64,000 bases of DNA. Origin: Afipia massiliensis. GTDB taxonomy: Bacteria; Pseudomonadota; Alphaproteobacteria; Rhizobiales; Xanthobacteraceae. This document shows, piece by piece, positions 51,695 to 60,624 of the stretch. The notes under the pieces are model-generated. The model searched no databases. It was not told where the DNA came from and was given only the letters and a program-made list of their open reading frames with translations. The position numbers were made by a program, and so were the translations under genes. The stretch spans positions 4,031,501-4,095,500 of the forward strand of contig NZ_LBIA02000001.1 of the NCBI RefSeq assembly GCF_001006325.2. Direction: 5' to 3'. Position 1 is the first letter of the stretch. Each line of letters begins with the position of its first letter.

Positions 51695-52663
51695 CTATCG
51701 CGTCATGGCGCGGCGCGCGTTGCCAGAATTCATGCTGTAGATGCGCTGTTCCCAGAACGCGCTCGATGTCGCGAACACGTTGTAACCGACATGCGAGGCG
51801 ACCTTGATGCGGTCGAGCGTGGACAACTTGGTCAGTTCCTCGAACCGATCCGTCGCCGGATCGTGGATGATCGCCTTCATCGGCGTCTGTTCGAGAATGT
51901 AGCGCGACACGCTGTGGGTCGGATCGTTGCCGTGCTCCTCGCAGACCACGACCGAATCCGTCTCCAGAATCCGCTTGCCGCCCTTCATCGCGTCGATCTC
52001 GACGCCTTCGACGTCGAGCTTGATGATGTACTTGCCCTGCGCCGGGATCTTGCCGTCGTCGATCAGGTTATCGAGCGCAAGCACCGGGACTTCCTCACCG
52101 CCCGCATTCGCCCCCCCGGCAATGCTGAAAGCTTCATGCTTGGTGCCCGACAAGCGCGCCGTGCCGCGCGCGGACCCGATGGCGGCATTGATCGCCTCGA
52201 ACCGGCCACCGTTGATCTTGGCATTGTGCGCGAGCCGCGGAAAATTCCGCGACGACGGCTCCATCGCGATCGAACGGCGTGAGCCGAAGCGCTGGCTGGA
52301 GACCATCACCGACCAGTAGCCGTAGTTCGCGCCGCAATCGATCAGCGTGTAGTCGACGTCCTTCGAATCCAGCAGGAACAGCTCAAGCTCGTCTTCGTAC
52401 TTGAAGGTGCGGTTGAGCAGCTTGCTCCAGTAGCCGTCGCCGTAGGGAAACGAAAACGTCGCGTCCGGATTGAGCATGATGTTGATGTCGCGCTCGGGCA
52501 GCAGCTTCTTCAGAAGATTGGCGGCGCTGTTGTAACCGCGATGCGAGATGTACGCGCCGACCTTTGACCCAGCGAGCAGCGCGAAGCCGATGCTGCGCTC
52601 CCACGGCGTAGCACCGGTCATCTCGCCGGTGATGCGGTCAAAAATAATCGGCTGCTGCGTCAT
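51695..52663 (-). CDS. FkbM family SAM-dependent methyltransferase inside the nuo operon
   Basis: 322 residues. SAM-binding motif I is YTLIDCGANYGYWSV (about residues 105-120); the FkbM post-motif is IIKLDVEGVEIDAMKGG. Enzymes of this family methylate hydroxyl or carboxyl groups on sugars, polyketides or lipids; the substrate here is unknown. The ATG at 52663 shares a base with the nuoD stop (TGATG), and nuoE follows 35 bp later, so it is locked into the operon. It has no known place in complex I assembly. Confidence 0.88.
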   Translation of the reverse strand: MTQQPIIFDRITGEMTGATPWERSIGFALLAGSKVGAYISHRGYNSAANLLKKLLPERDINIMLNPDATFSFPYGDGYWSKLLNRTFKYEDELELFLLDSKDVDYTLIDCGANYGYWSVMVSSQRFGSRRSIAMEPSSRNFPRLAHNAKINGGRFEAINAAIGSARGTARLSGTKHEAFSIAGGANAGGEEVPVLALDNLIDDGKIPAQGKYIIKLDVEGVEIDAMKGGKRILETDSVVVCEEHGNDPTHSVSRYILEQTPMKAIIHDPATDRFEELTKLSTLDRIKVASHVGYNVFATSSAFWEQRIYSMNSGNARRAMTR

Positions 52664-53856
52664 CAGCGATCCACCTCGCCGAACACGATATCGAGTGAAC
52701 CGAGGATCGCAGACACGTCGGCGAGCAGATGGCCCCTGCAGATGAAATCCATCGCCTGAAGATGCGCGAAGCCCGGCGCGCGGATCTTGCACTTGTACGG
52801 CTTGTTGGTGCCGTCGGAGACCAGGAACACGCCGAACTCGCCCTTGGGCGCCTCGACCGCGGCGTAGACTTCGCCGGCGGGCACACGAACGCCTTCGGTA
52901 TAGAGCTTGAAGTGATGGATCAGCGCTTCCATCGAGCGCTTCATCTCGCTCCGCTTGGGCGGCGCGATCTTGTTGTCCTCGACGACAACCGGTCCCTGCC
53001 CGTCCGGCGCGCGCAGCTTCTCGATGCACTGCTTCATAATGCGCACCGACTGGCGCATTTCTTCCATGCGGATGCAGTAGCGGTCGTAGCAGTCGCCGTT
53101 CTTGCCGATCGGAATATCGAAATCCATCTCGGCGTAGCATTCGTAAGGCTGCGATTTGCGCAGATCCCACGCTGCGCCCGAGCCGCGAACCATCACACCG
53201 GAGAAGCCCCACTCCCACGCCTGCTCGAGGGTCACGACGCCGATGTCGACGTTGCGCTGCTTGAAGATGCGGTTGTTGGTGAGCAGCGTTTCGAGATCGT
53301 CGCACACCGTCAGGAACGGATCGCACCAGTTATAAATATCGTCGATCAGCTTCGGCGGCAGATCCTGATGCACACCGCCGACGCGGAAGAACGCCGCATG
53401 CATGCGCGAGCCCGATGCGCGCTCGTAGAACACCATCAGCTTTTCGCGCTCTTCGAAACCCCAGAGCGGCGGCGTCAGCGCACCAACGTCCATCGCCTGC
53501 GTGGTGACGTTGAGAAGATGCGACAGGATGCGGCCGATCTCGGAATACAGAACGCGGATCAACTGTCCGCGCCGCGGCACGGTGATGCCGAGCAGCTTTT
53601 CCGCCGCGAGGCAGAACGCATGCTCCTGATTCATCGGCGCGACGTAATCGAGCCGGTCGAAATACGGGATCGCCTGCAGATAAGTTTTCTGCTCGATCAG
53701 CTTTTCGGTGCCGCGATGAAGCAGACCAATATGAGGGTCCACGCGCTCGACCACTTCGCCGTCAAGCTCCAGCACAAGGCGCAGCACGCCGTGCGCCGCC
53801 GGATGCTGCGGTCCGAAGTTGATGGTGAAATTGCGCATGCCGGGCGTTTCGGTCAT
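52663..53856 (-). CDS. nuoD: NADH dehydrogenase I subunit D
   Basis: 49-kDa subunit that forms most of the quinone pocket. 397 residues. Starts [20 protein letters not shown]; the quinone His is in this HPAAHG loop. The C-terminal segment is [22 protein letters not shown]. Separate from nuoC, not fused as in E. coli. The start is unusual only in being preceded by a heptamer-repeat array. Confidence 0.97.
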   Translation of the reverse strand: MTETPGMRNFTINFGPQHPAAHGVLRLVLELDGEVVERVDPHIGLLHRGTEKLIEQKTYLQAIPYFDRLDYVAPMNQEHAFCLAAEKLLGITVPRRGQLIRVLYSEIGRILSHLLNVTTQAMDVGALTPPLWGFEEREKLMVFYERASGSRMHAAFFRVGGVHQDLPPKLIDDIYNWCDPFLTVCDDLETLLTNNRIFKQRNVDIGVVTLEQAWEWGFSGVMVRGSGAAWDLRKSQPYECYAEMDFDIPIGKNGDCYDRYCIRMEEMRQSVRIMKQCIEKLRAPDGQGPVVVEDNKIAPPKRSEMKRSMEALIHHFKLYTEGVRVPAGEVYAAVEAPKGEFGVFLVSDGTNKPYKCKIRAPGFAHLQAMDFICRGHLLADVSAILGSLDIVFGEVDR

Positions 53857-53872
53857 CGCGTTTGCTCCACAC

Positions 53873-53908
53873 GCGAGCGAATGGCGAATAGCGAATAGCG
53901 AATGGCGA
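53873..53908. repeat. Heptamer repeat array, left flank
   Basis: Tandem units of GAATRGC (GAATGGC, GAATAGC, GAATAGC, GAATGGC) lie between the four-helix-bundle gene and nuoD. The matching array at 54305-54338 is in inverse orientation. Confidence 0.8.
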
Positions 53909-53914
53909 TCAGCG

Positions 53915-54295
53915 TCATTTCGTTGTCTTTTCCTGCAACGACCGAATTAACGCGCGCAACATCTTGCCTAATTTCTCGCATTGATCGAGCGCGAACTGCA
54001 TTTCCGATTTCGCCAGAATACCCACGCGCTCCGATAGCAGCAGATGCGTTTCCAACTCTTTCAAAGAACCTTGCGCGATTCGCAGATGCTGCACGAAGTT
54101 GCCGGTGTTGTCCCGACCGTGACCTTCCGCGATATTGGCGGGAATTGATCCCGTCGCGCGACGAATTTGAGATGTAAGACCGAACAACTCGTCGCGGGGA
54201 AATGAGCGCGTCAATCGATAGCAGGCTTCCGCCAAGGCCATGGCTTCCTGCCACACCCTCAGGTCCCGATACGAATTGATCGATGGTTCGCTCAA
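53915..54295 (-). CDS. Four-helix-bundle (S23/IVS-type) protein between nuoC and nuoD
   Basis: 126 residues, all helical. Family segments are [20 protein letters not shown], the central [20 protein letters not shown] and [21 protein letters not shown]. Relatives are encoded in insertions in 23S rRNA genes, in diversity-generating retroelements (Avd) and as free-standing genes; most bind nucleic acid through a basic face. It lies between nuoC and nuoD, flanked by inverted heptamer arrays, and is plainly foreign to complex I. Function unknown. Confidence 0.85.
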   Translation of the reverse strand: MSEPSINSYRDLRVWQEAMALAEACYRLTRSFPRDELFGLTSQIRRATGSIPANIAEGHGRDNTGNFVQHLRIAQGSLKELETHLLLSERVGILAKSEMQFALDQCEKLGKMLRALIRSLQEKTTK

Positions 54296-54304
54296 ATCTC
54301 ATCC

Positions 54305-54338
54305 CTATTCGCCACTCGCCATTCGCTACTCGCCACTT
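54305..54338. repeat. Heptamer repeat array, right flank
   Basis: On the minus strand: tandem GARTRGC units (GAGTAGC, GAATGGC, GAGTGGC, GAATAGG). The array starts inside nuoC and supplies its final Gly-Glu-stop. Confidence 0.8.
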
Positions 54339-54934
54339 CTCTTCTCATCGCCCGGCAGCGGATAGTCCGCGCCTTCCCACGGCGAGAGGAAGTCAAACTT
54401 GCGGAATTCCTGATTGAGCCGCACCGGTTCGTACACCACGCGCTTTTCCGCGTCGTCGTAACGAACCTCGACGAAGCCGGTCAGCGGGAAATCCTTGCGC
54501 AGCGGATGACCGTCGAAGCCGTAGTCGGTCAGCAGGCGGCGCATGTCCGGATGCCCGGTGAAGATCACGCCGTAGAGATCGTAGGTCTCGCGCTCGAACC
54601 AGTCAGATCCCGGAAACACGCTGATGATCGACGGCACCTGCGTGGTCTCGTTCGCCTCGCCGCGCAGCCGGACACGCGTGTTCAGCACCGGCGACATGAA
54701 GTGATAGATCACGTCGAAACGGTTCTCGCGGCCGGGATAATCCACCGCGGTAACATCGGTGAAGTTCACGAAGCGGAAGCGCGGATCGGTCTTCAGCACG
54801 CGAACGACATCGACGATCTTCGCCAGATCAACCGAAATCGTGAGTTGGTTGAACGCTACCGAATGACCGAGCGCCGCGCCCGGAAGCGCGGCCAAGATCG
54901 TCTGGCCAAGTGCGTCTAGTTTCGCATCATCCAT
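54326..54934 (-). CDS. nuoC: NADH dehydrogenase I subunit C
   Basis: 30-kDa subunit of the peripheral arm. 202 residues. Family signature [37 protein letters not shown] is seen in parts ([22 protein letters not shown]). The last codons (Ser-Gly-Glu-stop) are made of heptamer repeat sequence. It follows nuoB by 6 bp. Confidence 0.96.
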   Translation of the reverse strand: MDDAKLDALGQTILAALPGAALGHSVAFNQLTISVDLAKIVDVVRVLKTDPRFRFVNFTDVTAVDYPGRENRFDVIYHFMSPVLNTRVRLRGEANETTQVPSIISVFPGSDWFERETYDLYGVIFTGHPDMRRLLTDYGFDGHPLRKDFPLTGFVEVRYDDAEKRVVYEPVRLNQEFRKFDFLSPWEGADYPLPGDEKRSGE

Positions 54935-54940
54935 GTGCGA

Positions 54941-55537
54941 TTACCGTTCAATCGTTCCGGTGCGCCGGATCTTCTTCTGCAGCAGCAGCACGCCGTACAG
55001 CAGCGCTTCCGCGGTCGGCGGACAGCCCGGAACATAAATATCGACGGGCACGATGCGGTCGCAGCCGCGCACCACCGAATACGAGTAGTGATAGTAGCCG
55101 CCGCCATTGGCGCACGAGCCCATCGAGATCACGTAGCGCGGCTCCGGCATCTGGTCGTAGACCTTGCGCAGCGCGGGCGCCATCTTGTTGGTCAGCGTGC
55201 CGGCAACGATCATGACGTCAGACTGGCGCGGCGATGCACGCGGCGCAAAGCCGAAGCGCTCGACGTCGTAGCGCGGCATCGAGACCTGCATCATCTCGAC
55301 CGCGCAGCATGCGAGGCCGAAGGTCATCCACATCAGCGAGCCGGTGCGCGCCCAGGTGATCAGGTCGTCGGTCGCGGCAACGAAGAAGCCCTTGTCGGAC
55401 AGTTCGCTGTTGATCTCGAGGAAGTACCTGTCGTCCGCGCCGACCGGCAGACCGGTGCGCGGATCGAGAATCCCCGTCGCCGCCTGCGAGACTGCCGGCT
55501 GCATGATCGAGGGCGCCGTGTTCGGGCTCAATCCCAT
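54941..55537 (-). CDS. nuoB: NADH dehydrogenase I subunit B
   Basis: Holds the terminal [4Fe-4S] cluster N2, which reduces quinone. 198 residues. Cluster cysteines are in [17 protein letters not shown] and [11 protein letters not shown]. The ATG at 55537 lies inside the end of nuoA, overlapping by 10 bp, with a GGGAG ribosome site. The open frame upstream to 55648 is nuoA in another frame. Confidence 0.97.
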   Translation of the reverse strand: MGLSPNTAPSIMQPAVSQAATGILDPRTGLPVGADDRYFLEINSELSDKGFFVAATDDLITWARTGSLMWMTFGLACCAVEMMQVSMPRYDVERFGFAPRASPRQSDVMIVAGTLTNKMAPALRKVYDQMPEPRYVISMGSCANGGGYYHYSYSVVRGCDRIVPVDIYVPGCPPTAEALLYGVLLLQKKIRRTGTIER

Positions 55538-55893
55538 TCCAGCGCTCCCTTCTTCCACTCGTAGGCAAACCCGACGGTCAGCACAGCGAGGAACACCATC
55601 ATCGACCAGAATCCTGCGAGGCCGAGTTTGCCGAACGCCACCGCCCACGGAAACAGGAAGGCGACTTCGAGATCGAAGATGATGAACAGAATCGCGACGA
55701 GGTAGAACCGGACGTCGAATTTCATGCGCGCATCATCGAACGCATTGAAGCCGCATTCGTAGGCCGAAAGCTTTTCCGGATCGGGCTGCTGATAGGCAAC
55801 GATGAAGGGCGCAACCAGCAGTGCGAGACCGATCACGGTCGCGACTCCGATAAACACCACAAGTGGCAGATAGTTCTGCAGAATTCCGCCCAT
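55528..55893 (-). CDS. nuoA: NADH dehydrogenase I subunit A
   Basis: First gene of the complex I operon; small three-helix membrane subunit. 121 residues. The conserved loop is [20 protein letters not shown], followed by [20 protein letters not shown]. An AAGGG ribosome site precedes the ATG. Confidence 0.97.
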   Translation of the reverse strand: MGGILQNYLPLVVFIGVATVIGLALLVAPFIVAYQQPDPEKLSAYECGFNAFDDARMKFDVRFYLVAILFIIFDLEVAFLFPWAVAFGKLGLAGFWSMMVFLAVLTVGFAYEWKKGALEWD

Positions 55894-55954
55894 CGGCGAC
55901 CCTTATGCTGTCGGCTTTGTTCCGGAGATTCGCGGAACATTGGAATGGTTCTGA

Positions 55955-55983
55955 GGGATAGCGCAGCGCAACACGCAGGGCAA
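55955..55983 (-). promoter_or_regulatory. Candidate nuo operon promoter
   Basis: TTGCCC (55983-55978) and TATCCC (55960-55955) on the minus strand are 17 nt apart, about 60 nt before the nuoA ATG. The match to consensus is modest. Confidence 0.4.
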
Positions 55984-56105
55984 GACAAGCTATTTTTATT
56001 GCTCAGGTTCTTCGCATTTTCGACATGGCGCCATGCAGCGGGCGCGCACCCGTCTCGTTCGCTGCGAGGACTTGGGGTCTCTGGAACTAAAGGCTAAGGG
56101 CGCGC

Positions 56106-56144
56106 CGTCCGGTCCGATAAATCAGCGGAAAATTGGACCGGACG
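56106..56144. other. Long-loop inverted repeat after the dmlA-type gene
   Basis: Perfect 10-bp arms CGTCCGGTCC / GGACCGGACG enclose a 19-nt loop. It lies 11 bp after the stop at 56155 on the minus strand. No U-run follows on either strand. It may be a further dispersed palindrome. The rest of 55894-56154 holds only the nuoA leader. Confidence 0.5.
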
Positions 56145-56154
56145 CGTTAGCGCT

Positions 56155-57246
56155 TCAGGACAGGACGCGCGCGATTTCCTTGCCGCATGCAACCGTGTCG
56201 GCCTTGCCGCCGAGGTCCCTCGTTCGCAGTTTTTCGTCGGCCAGAACGGTCTCGATGGCCGTCACAATCGCCTTGCCGGCTTCGGGCTCGCCGAGGTGAT
56301 TCAGCATCATCGCCGCCGACCAGATCTGGCCGACCGGGTTGGCGATGCCCTGCCCGGCGATGTCAGGCGCGGACCCGTGTACCGGCTCGAACAGCGAGGG
56401 AAACTTGCGTTCCGGATTGAGGCTGCCCGAGGGGGCTATGCCGATGGTGCCGGTGCAGGCCGGTCCCAGGTCGGACAGGATGTCCCCGAACAGGTTCGAG
56501 CCAACCACGACGTCGAACCAGTCCGGGTGCAGAACGAAGTTCGCGGCCAGAATATCAATATGATACTTGTCCCACTTCAGGCCGGGGTAATTCTTGGCCA
56601 TTTCTTCGACCCGCTCGTCCCAATACGGCATCGTGATCGAGATGCCGTTCGACTTGGTCGCGGACGTCAGGTGCTTCTTGGGGCGGCTTTGCGCGAGCTC
56701 AAAGGCGAACTTCAGAATCCGGTCGACGCCGACTCGCGACATGACGGTTTCCTGAAGCACCACCTCGCGGTCGGTGTTGGGGAACATGCGCCCGCCGATC
56801 GACGAATATTCGCCCTCGGTGTTCTCACGCACAACGAAAAAGTCGATGTCGCCGGGCTTCCGCCCTGCCAACGGTGACTTTACGCCGGGCATGAGGCGCA
56901 CCGGACGCAGGTTCACGTACTGGTCGAATTCCCGCCGAAACTGGATCAGCGATCCCCACAGCGAAACGTGGTCCGGGAGAATCGCCGGCATGCCGACCGC
57001 GCCGAAGAAGATCGCGTCGTGGCTGCCGATCTGGGTCTTCCAGTCGTCCGGCATCATCTGACCGTGCTTCAGATGGTAGTCGCAGGAGGCAAAATCGAAG
57101 CTGTCGAGTTGCAGTTCGAAATTGAACTTCTTGGCCGCCGCCTCCAGCACCCGCAGCCCCTCCGGCACCACTTCCTTGCCGATTCCGTCGCCGGGAATCA
57201 CGGCCAGTCTGTATTTTCGGTTGGTCGCGGTTCTGCTGGCAGACAT
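56155..57246 (-). CDS. D-malate / tartrate dehydrogenase (decarboxylating), isopropylmalate-dehydrogenase superfamily
   Basis: 363 residues. NAD-dependent beta-decarboxylating dehydrogenase fold. It matches the DmlA/TtuC branch rather than LeuB: AIPGDGIGKEV-type start (VIPGDGIGKEVVPEGL), DHVSLWGSLIQFRREFDQY, RENTEGEYSSIGGRMFP and SNLFGDILSDLGPACTGTIG all follow E. coli DmlA closely as I recall it. Likely oxidises D-malate or tartrate to pyruvate or related products. The ATG at 57246 has GAGGAG 7 nt upstream. It stands alone. Confidence 0.85.
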   Translation of the reverse strand: MSASRTATNRKYRLAVIPGDGIGKEVVPEGLRVLEAAAKKFNFELQLDSFDFASCDYHLKHGQMMPDDWKTQIGSHDAIFFGAVGMPAILPDHVSLWGSLIQFRREFDQYVNLRPVRLMPGVKSPLAGRKPGDIDFFVVRENTEGEYSSIGGRMFPNTDREVVLQETVMSRVGVDRILKFAFELAQSRPKKHLTSATKSNGISITMPYWDERVEEMAKNYPGLKWDKYHIDILAANFVLHPDWFDVVVGSNLFGDILSDLGPACTGTIGIAPSGSLNPERKFPSLFEPVHGSAPDIAGQGIANPVGQIWSAAMMLNHLGEPEAGKAIVTAIETVLADEKLRTRDLGGKADTVACGKEIARVLS

Positions 57247-57440
57247 ACGGCGCTCCTCGGCTGAGTGCGGTTCAAATGCCGGGAACGCTGTTGATCCCGG
57301 CATTTCTAGGGATACGCGGTGTTCCTACATGAAGCCGGACGGTTTCCAAAATAACGAACAAACAAGAACAGCGACGGCGCACCTTGACTTGGTATGTCCC
57401 CCCCTTTAAGTCCCACCACCTGCGGACTGTTCACGGTCTT

Positions 57441-57517
<77 letters not shown>

Positions 57518-57783
57518 GATTTTCCCCTGAAAACAAACACTTCAGCAAAATTGGTTCGTCTCCCACCCGCGTTTCGCGCGGCGTGAGGTCTGCTGGCGGC
57601 CCTGCTGCGCTGCGCCGCATCGGCGGAAAATCACGAATCCCTCTAAAAAACAGCCCTTTTATTCCTGTCGATTTCAAAAATAGGCTATTTACGGGCAAAA
57701 CTCGTAGGCAGATCGCCCCCGAATCAAATAAGCCCTGATTTACCGGTAGTTCTACAGCCTAGTATCCACGAGGAGGGCCACAC

Positions 57784-58086
57784 ATGGCGAAGAAAGCAGC
57801 GACGACCCCAGCAACAGTTACCCTGAAGCACCTTGCCGCAGCACTGGCCGAAGAGCACGAGTTGTCGAAGAAGGCCGCCGAAACAATCCTCGGCGATCTC
57901 GTCACCAAGATCACCAAGCACCTCAAGAAGGGCGAGCGTATCCGCATCGTCGGCCTCGGCATTCTTCAGGTTCGCAAGCGCGCCGCCCGCATGGGCCGCA
58001 ACCCGGCCACCGGCGAAGCGATCCAGATCAAGGCCAGCAAGAAGGTTGCCTTCCGCGCAGCCAAGGAATTGAAGGAAGCCGTTTAA
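57784..58086 (+). CDS. hup: HU-family DNA-binding protein
   Basis: Histone-like nucleoid protein that bends DNA as a dimer. 100 residues. The helical N-terminus (LKHLAAALAEEHELSKKAAE) is followed by the beta-arm region with RIRIVGLGILQVRKRAARMG and the arm tip RNPATGEAIQIKASKKVAF. A strong ribosome site (GAGGAGGG) precedes it, and a clear terminator follows. Confidence 0.95.
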   Translation: MAKKAATTPATVTLKHLAAALAEEHELSKKAAETILGDLVTKITKHLKKGERIRIVGLGILQVRKRAARMGRNPATGEAIQIKASKKVAFRAAKELKEAV

Positions 58087-58112
58087 CACCGGCATTCTCG
58101 ACCTGAAGGCCC

Positions 58113-58147
58113 AACGCCATTCCGGTCCGCCGGGATGGCGTTTTTTT
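58113..58147 (+). terminator. Rho-independent terminator of hup
   Basis: A 13-bp stem AACGCCATTCCGG / CCGGGATGGCGTT (one G-U) with the loop TCCG is followed by TTTTT. Confidence 0.95.
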
Positions 58148-58155
58148 GTGGCTCT

Positions 58156-58244
58156 CGTCATTGCGAGCGAAGCGAAGCAATCCAGTCTTCGAATCGCAGA
58201 AAGCAAGGTGGATTGCTTCGTCGCAAGTGCTCCTCGCAATGACG
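58156..58244. repeat. Dispersed palindromic repeat (CGTCATTGCGAG family), copy 2
   Basis: Same family as 2467-2550: left arm CGTCATTGCGAGCGAAGCGA, right arm ending CTCGCAATGACG. It lies 11 bp after the hup terminator and 51 bp before the pepT start, and adds a spurious in-frame extension to pepT. Confidence 0.9.
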
Positions 58245-58295
58245 AACGGGTGCTTCTACATTGCCGCAAGCGTCGCGAAGATAACGGGATACGAC

Positions 58296-59543
58296 ATGCA
58301 GCCTCCGAACTTCTCCCACACCGTCCTCGACCGATTCCTGCGCTACGTGCGAATAGATACCCAGTCGGACGCGTCGTCCCCCACCTGCCCCTCCACTGAA
58401 AAGCAGAAAGACCTTGGCCGCCTGCTCGCGCAGGAACTGCGCGATCTCGGGCTCAAAGACGCACATCTCGACGAGCACGGCTACGTCTACGCCACGATCC
58501 CGTCGAATACCGACAAGACCGTTCCGGTGATCTGCTTCTGCTCGCACATGGACACCTCGCCGGACTGCACCGGCAAGGACGTCAAGCCGCAGATCGTGAA
58601 GAACTATCGCGGCGGCGACATCGTGCTGCCCGCGGATCCCAGCCAGGTCATTCGCGTCACCGACAACCCTGCACTCGCGGACCAGATCGGCAGCGACATC
58701 GTCACCACCGACGGCACCACCCTGCTCGGCGCTGACAACAAGGCCGGCGTGGCCGAGATCATGGATGCGGCGCAGATCCTGATCGCCAATCCGCAGATCA
58801 GGCACGGCGCCATCAAGATCCTGTTCACGCCGGATGAGGAGATCGGCCGCGGCGCCGACAAGGTCGACCTGAAAAAGCTCGGCGCTGCTTTCGGCTACAC
58901 CATCGACGGCGAAAGCGCCGGCCACCTCGAAGACGAGACGTTCTCGGCAGACGGCGTGACCATCACCATTAAGGGCGTCAGCATTCATCCAGGCTTTGCC
59001 AAGGGAAGGATGGAACATGCGCTCAAGATCGCGTCCCGCATTGTCGACCGTTTGCCGAAAGACCTCGCGCCGGAAACCACCGAAGGCCGCGAAGGCTTTC
59101 TGCATCCGGTCGGACTCGAAGGCGGCCTCGACAGCGCGAGCCTGTCGCTGATCGTGCGCGACTTCACCGAGCAGGGTCTGAAGGACAAGGAAGCGCTGCT
59201 CGAGGACATCGTGCGCGGCGTCATGAAGGATTTTCCGCGCTCGACCTATACGTTCGAGGTCAAGCAGCAGTACCGCAACATGAAAGAGGTGCTCGACCGG
59301 TATCCCGAGGTGGTCGAGTACGCTCTGGAAGCGATCGATCGTGCCGGCCTGCAGCCGGTCCTCAGCAGCATCCGCGGCGGCACCGATGGGTCGCGCCTGT
59401 CATTCATGGGGCTGCCCTGCCCCAACATCTTCGCCGGCGAACATGCGTTCCACTCGCGCCTCGAATGGGTCAGCGTTCAGGACATGGAAGCCGCGGTACG
59501 GACGATCGTGCACCTCGCCGCGATCTGGGAGGAAAAGGCATGA
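58296..59543 (+). CDS. pepT: Peptidase T (tripeptide aminopeptidase)
   Basis: Cytoplasmic M20B zinc peptidase that removes the N-terminal residue from tripeptides. 415 residues, close to the 408 of E. coli. Metal motifs: SHMDTSPD, GADNKAGVAEI, the catalytic Glu pair in FTPDEEIGRGADK, DGESAGHLE, and the C-terminal SIRGGTDGSRLSFMG. The start is the ATG at 58296, after GGGA; the frame is open further upstream, but that part is the repeat. Confidence 0.96.
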   Translation: MQPPNFSHTVLDRFLRYVRIDTQSDASSPTCPSTEKQKDLGRLLAQELRDLGLKDAHLDEHGYVYATIPSNTDKTVPVICFCSHMDTSPDCTGKDVKPQIVKNYRGGDIVLPADPSQVIRVTDNPALADQIGSDIVTTDGTTLLGADNKAGVAEIMDAAQILIANPQIRHGAIKILFTPDEEIGRGADKVDLKKLGAAFGYTIDGESAGHLEDETFSADGVTITIKGVSIHPGFAKGRMEHALKIASRIVDRLPKDLAPETTEGREGFLHPVGLEGGLDSASLSLIVRDFTEQGLKDKEALLEDIVRGVMKDFPRSTYTFEVKQQYRNMKEVLDRYPEVVEYALEAIDRAGLQPVLSSIRGGTDGSRLSFMGLPCPNIFAGEHAFHSRLEWVSVQDMEAAVRTIVHLAAIWEEKA

Positions 59544-60121
59544 TCCGGACTTTGAACCGTCTCAGCGCGTTGCTGGCGCTTGCGCTGCTCGTGCCGTTGA
59601 ACGCACACGCACAGGAACAGCGTTTCGACATCACCGTGACGGCAGATGCCACGAAGAACAACGGCAGCCCGTGGGACGGCGTGCCGCGGCTCGGCAATTC
59701 AAAGCTCAATATCAACGCGGCGCCCGATATCGCGGTGTGCCTCGTGCGCGCTAATGCAAAGCCGGAATGTCTGTGGCGGCCACAGGGACGCCGCCTGCTC
59801 TCGATGTGCCAGAACGCATCGACCTGCACGTTCAGCAATGTCGCGCTACAGCCGCTGCCGATCGGACTGGTGTTCATCGATATCGACGCGCGCAACCACG
59901 ACATCATCGACGTTGCAATTCTCAGCGACAAGCAAGACGCCAAGGCGAACGAGGACATAAAGGACTCGCTGCGCACCGCGATGACGGTGCTGACGCCGCA
60001 CCGCTCTGAGGACACCAAGGAGCACCTCGTTCGCGGCGCGAAGCTGCTCGCCCTCGCCGATTGTGCTGGCGGAAAGCCGTGTCGCCTGACGCAATCGCAA
60101 TTCACGCTCACCAGGCGTTAG
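59540..60121 (+). CDS. Secreted hypothetical protein
   Basis: 193 residues. A signal peptide ends at AHAQ (residue 24). The mature part has six cysteines, among them AVCLVRANAKPECLW, SMCQNASTCTF and DCAGGKPCRLTQ, that probably form disulphides in the periplasm. The start overlaps the pepT stop (ATGA) with an AGGA site, so the two are coupled. I recognise no family. The C-terminal half looks like a mixed alpha-beta domain. Confidence 0.75.
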   Translation: MIRTLNRLSALLALALLVPLNAHAQEQRFDITVTADATKNNGSPWDGVPRLGNSKLNINAAPDIAVCLVRANAKPECLWRPQGRRLLSMCQNASTCTFSNVALQPLPIGLVFIDIDARNHDIIDVAILSDKQDAKANEDIKDSLRTAMTVLTPHRSEDTKEHLVRGAKLLALADCAGGKPCRLTQSQFTLTRR

Positions 60122-60164
60122 AACGTCTCTCCATGCCTGACCGCTCGGCGGAGCGACTCCGCAG

Positions 60165-60473
60165 TCAGTTCCGCATCCGCAACTGGAGCATCGGCAGCAC
60201 GTCGTAGCGCGCGCCGACATTGGCTTTGATCATCGGGTCTTCAGCGACGATGGCGCGGACGTCGTCGGCGCTCTCAGTGTCCGCCATCTCGAACAGCGAC
60301 ATGCCCCAGCCGCCCGCCGGATCGGCCACCGGCCCGTGCGCGACAACGCCGCCCCTCTCCAGCAGCGCCTGCAGGAACTCGCCGTGCGACTTCATCAGCA
60401 GCCTGTCGTCAGGCGTCATGGTCTTGAGGAAATCCGGCCCCGGCGGCACAAAGCGGCACATGAAATACTTCAT
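60165..60473 (-). CDS. YciI-like family protein
   Basis: 102 residues. Small alpha-beta dimer fold of the YciI/YCII type: KYFMCRFVPP at the start, HGEFLQALLERGGVVAHGPVADP and ADDVRAIVAEDPMIKANVGA. The typical conserved His and Asp of the family (HGEF, EDPM) are present. No biochemical role is certain. It is convergent with the gene upstream. Confidence 0.8.
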   Translation of the reverse strand: MKYFMCRFVPPGPDFLKTMTPDDRLLMKSHGEFLQALLERGGVVAHGPVADPAGGWGMSLFEMADTESADDVRAIVAEDPMIKANVGARYDVLPMLQLRMRN

Positions 60474-60624
60474 CGAACCAACTCACGCTGAGGAGCAGTC
60501 AAAATTGGGCGGCTAAGGCTGGCCGGACAAAATCATCTAGATTGTCAAAATGGCGGTGACGTGACGAAATGCACGCCCGAATGACTTGCGCCGGCGCGGA
60601 CGACAGGGCAAATACAGCGCTGAC

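Noticed and set aside
52664..53326. Extension of the FkbM frame into nuoD
   Set aside because: The open frame continues upstream but is arginine-rich and out of frame with nuoD; the ATG at 52663 gives the family's natural start.
57354..57367. GAAC-N6-GAAC upstream of the dmlA-type gene
   Set aside because: The spacing is six, not seven, so it does not fit the LexA consensus.
58146..58295. 50-residue N-terminal extension of PepT
   Set aside because: It is the translation of the CGTCATTGCGAG repeat and terminator; the family starts at the ATG at 58296.
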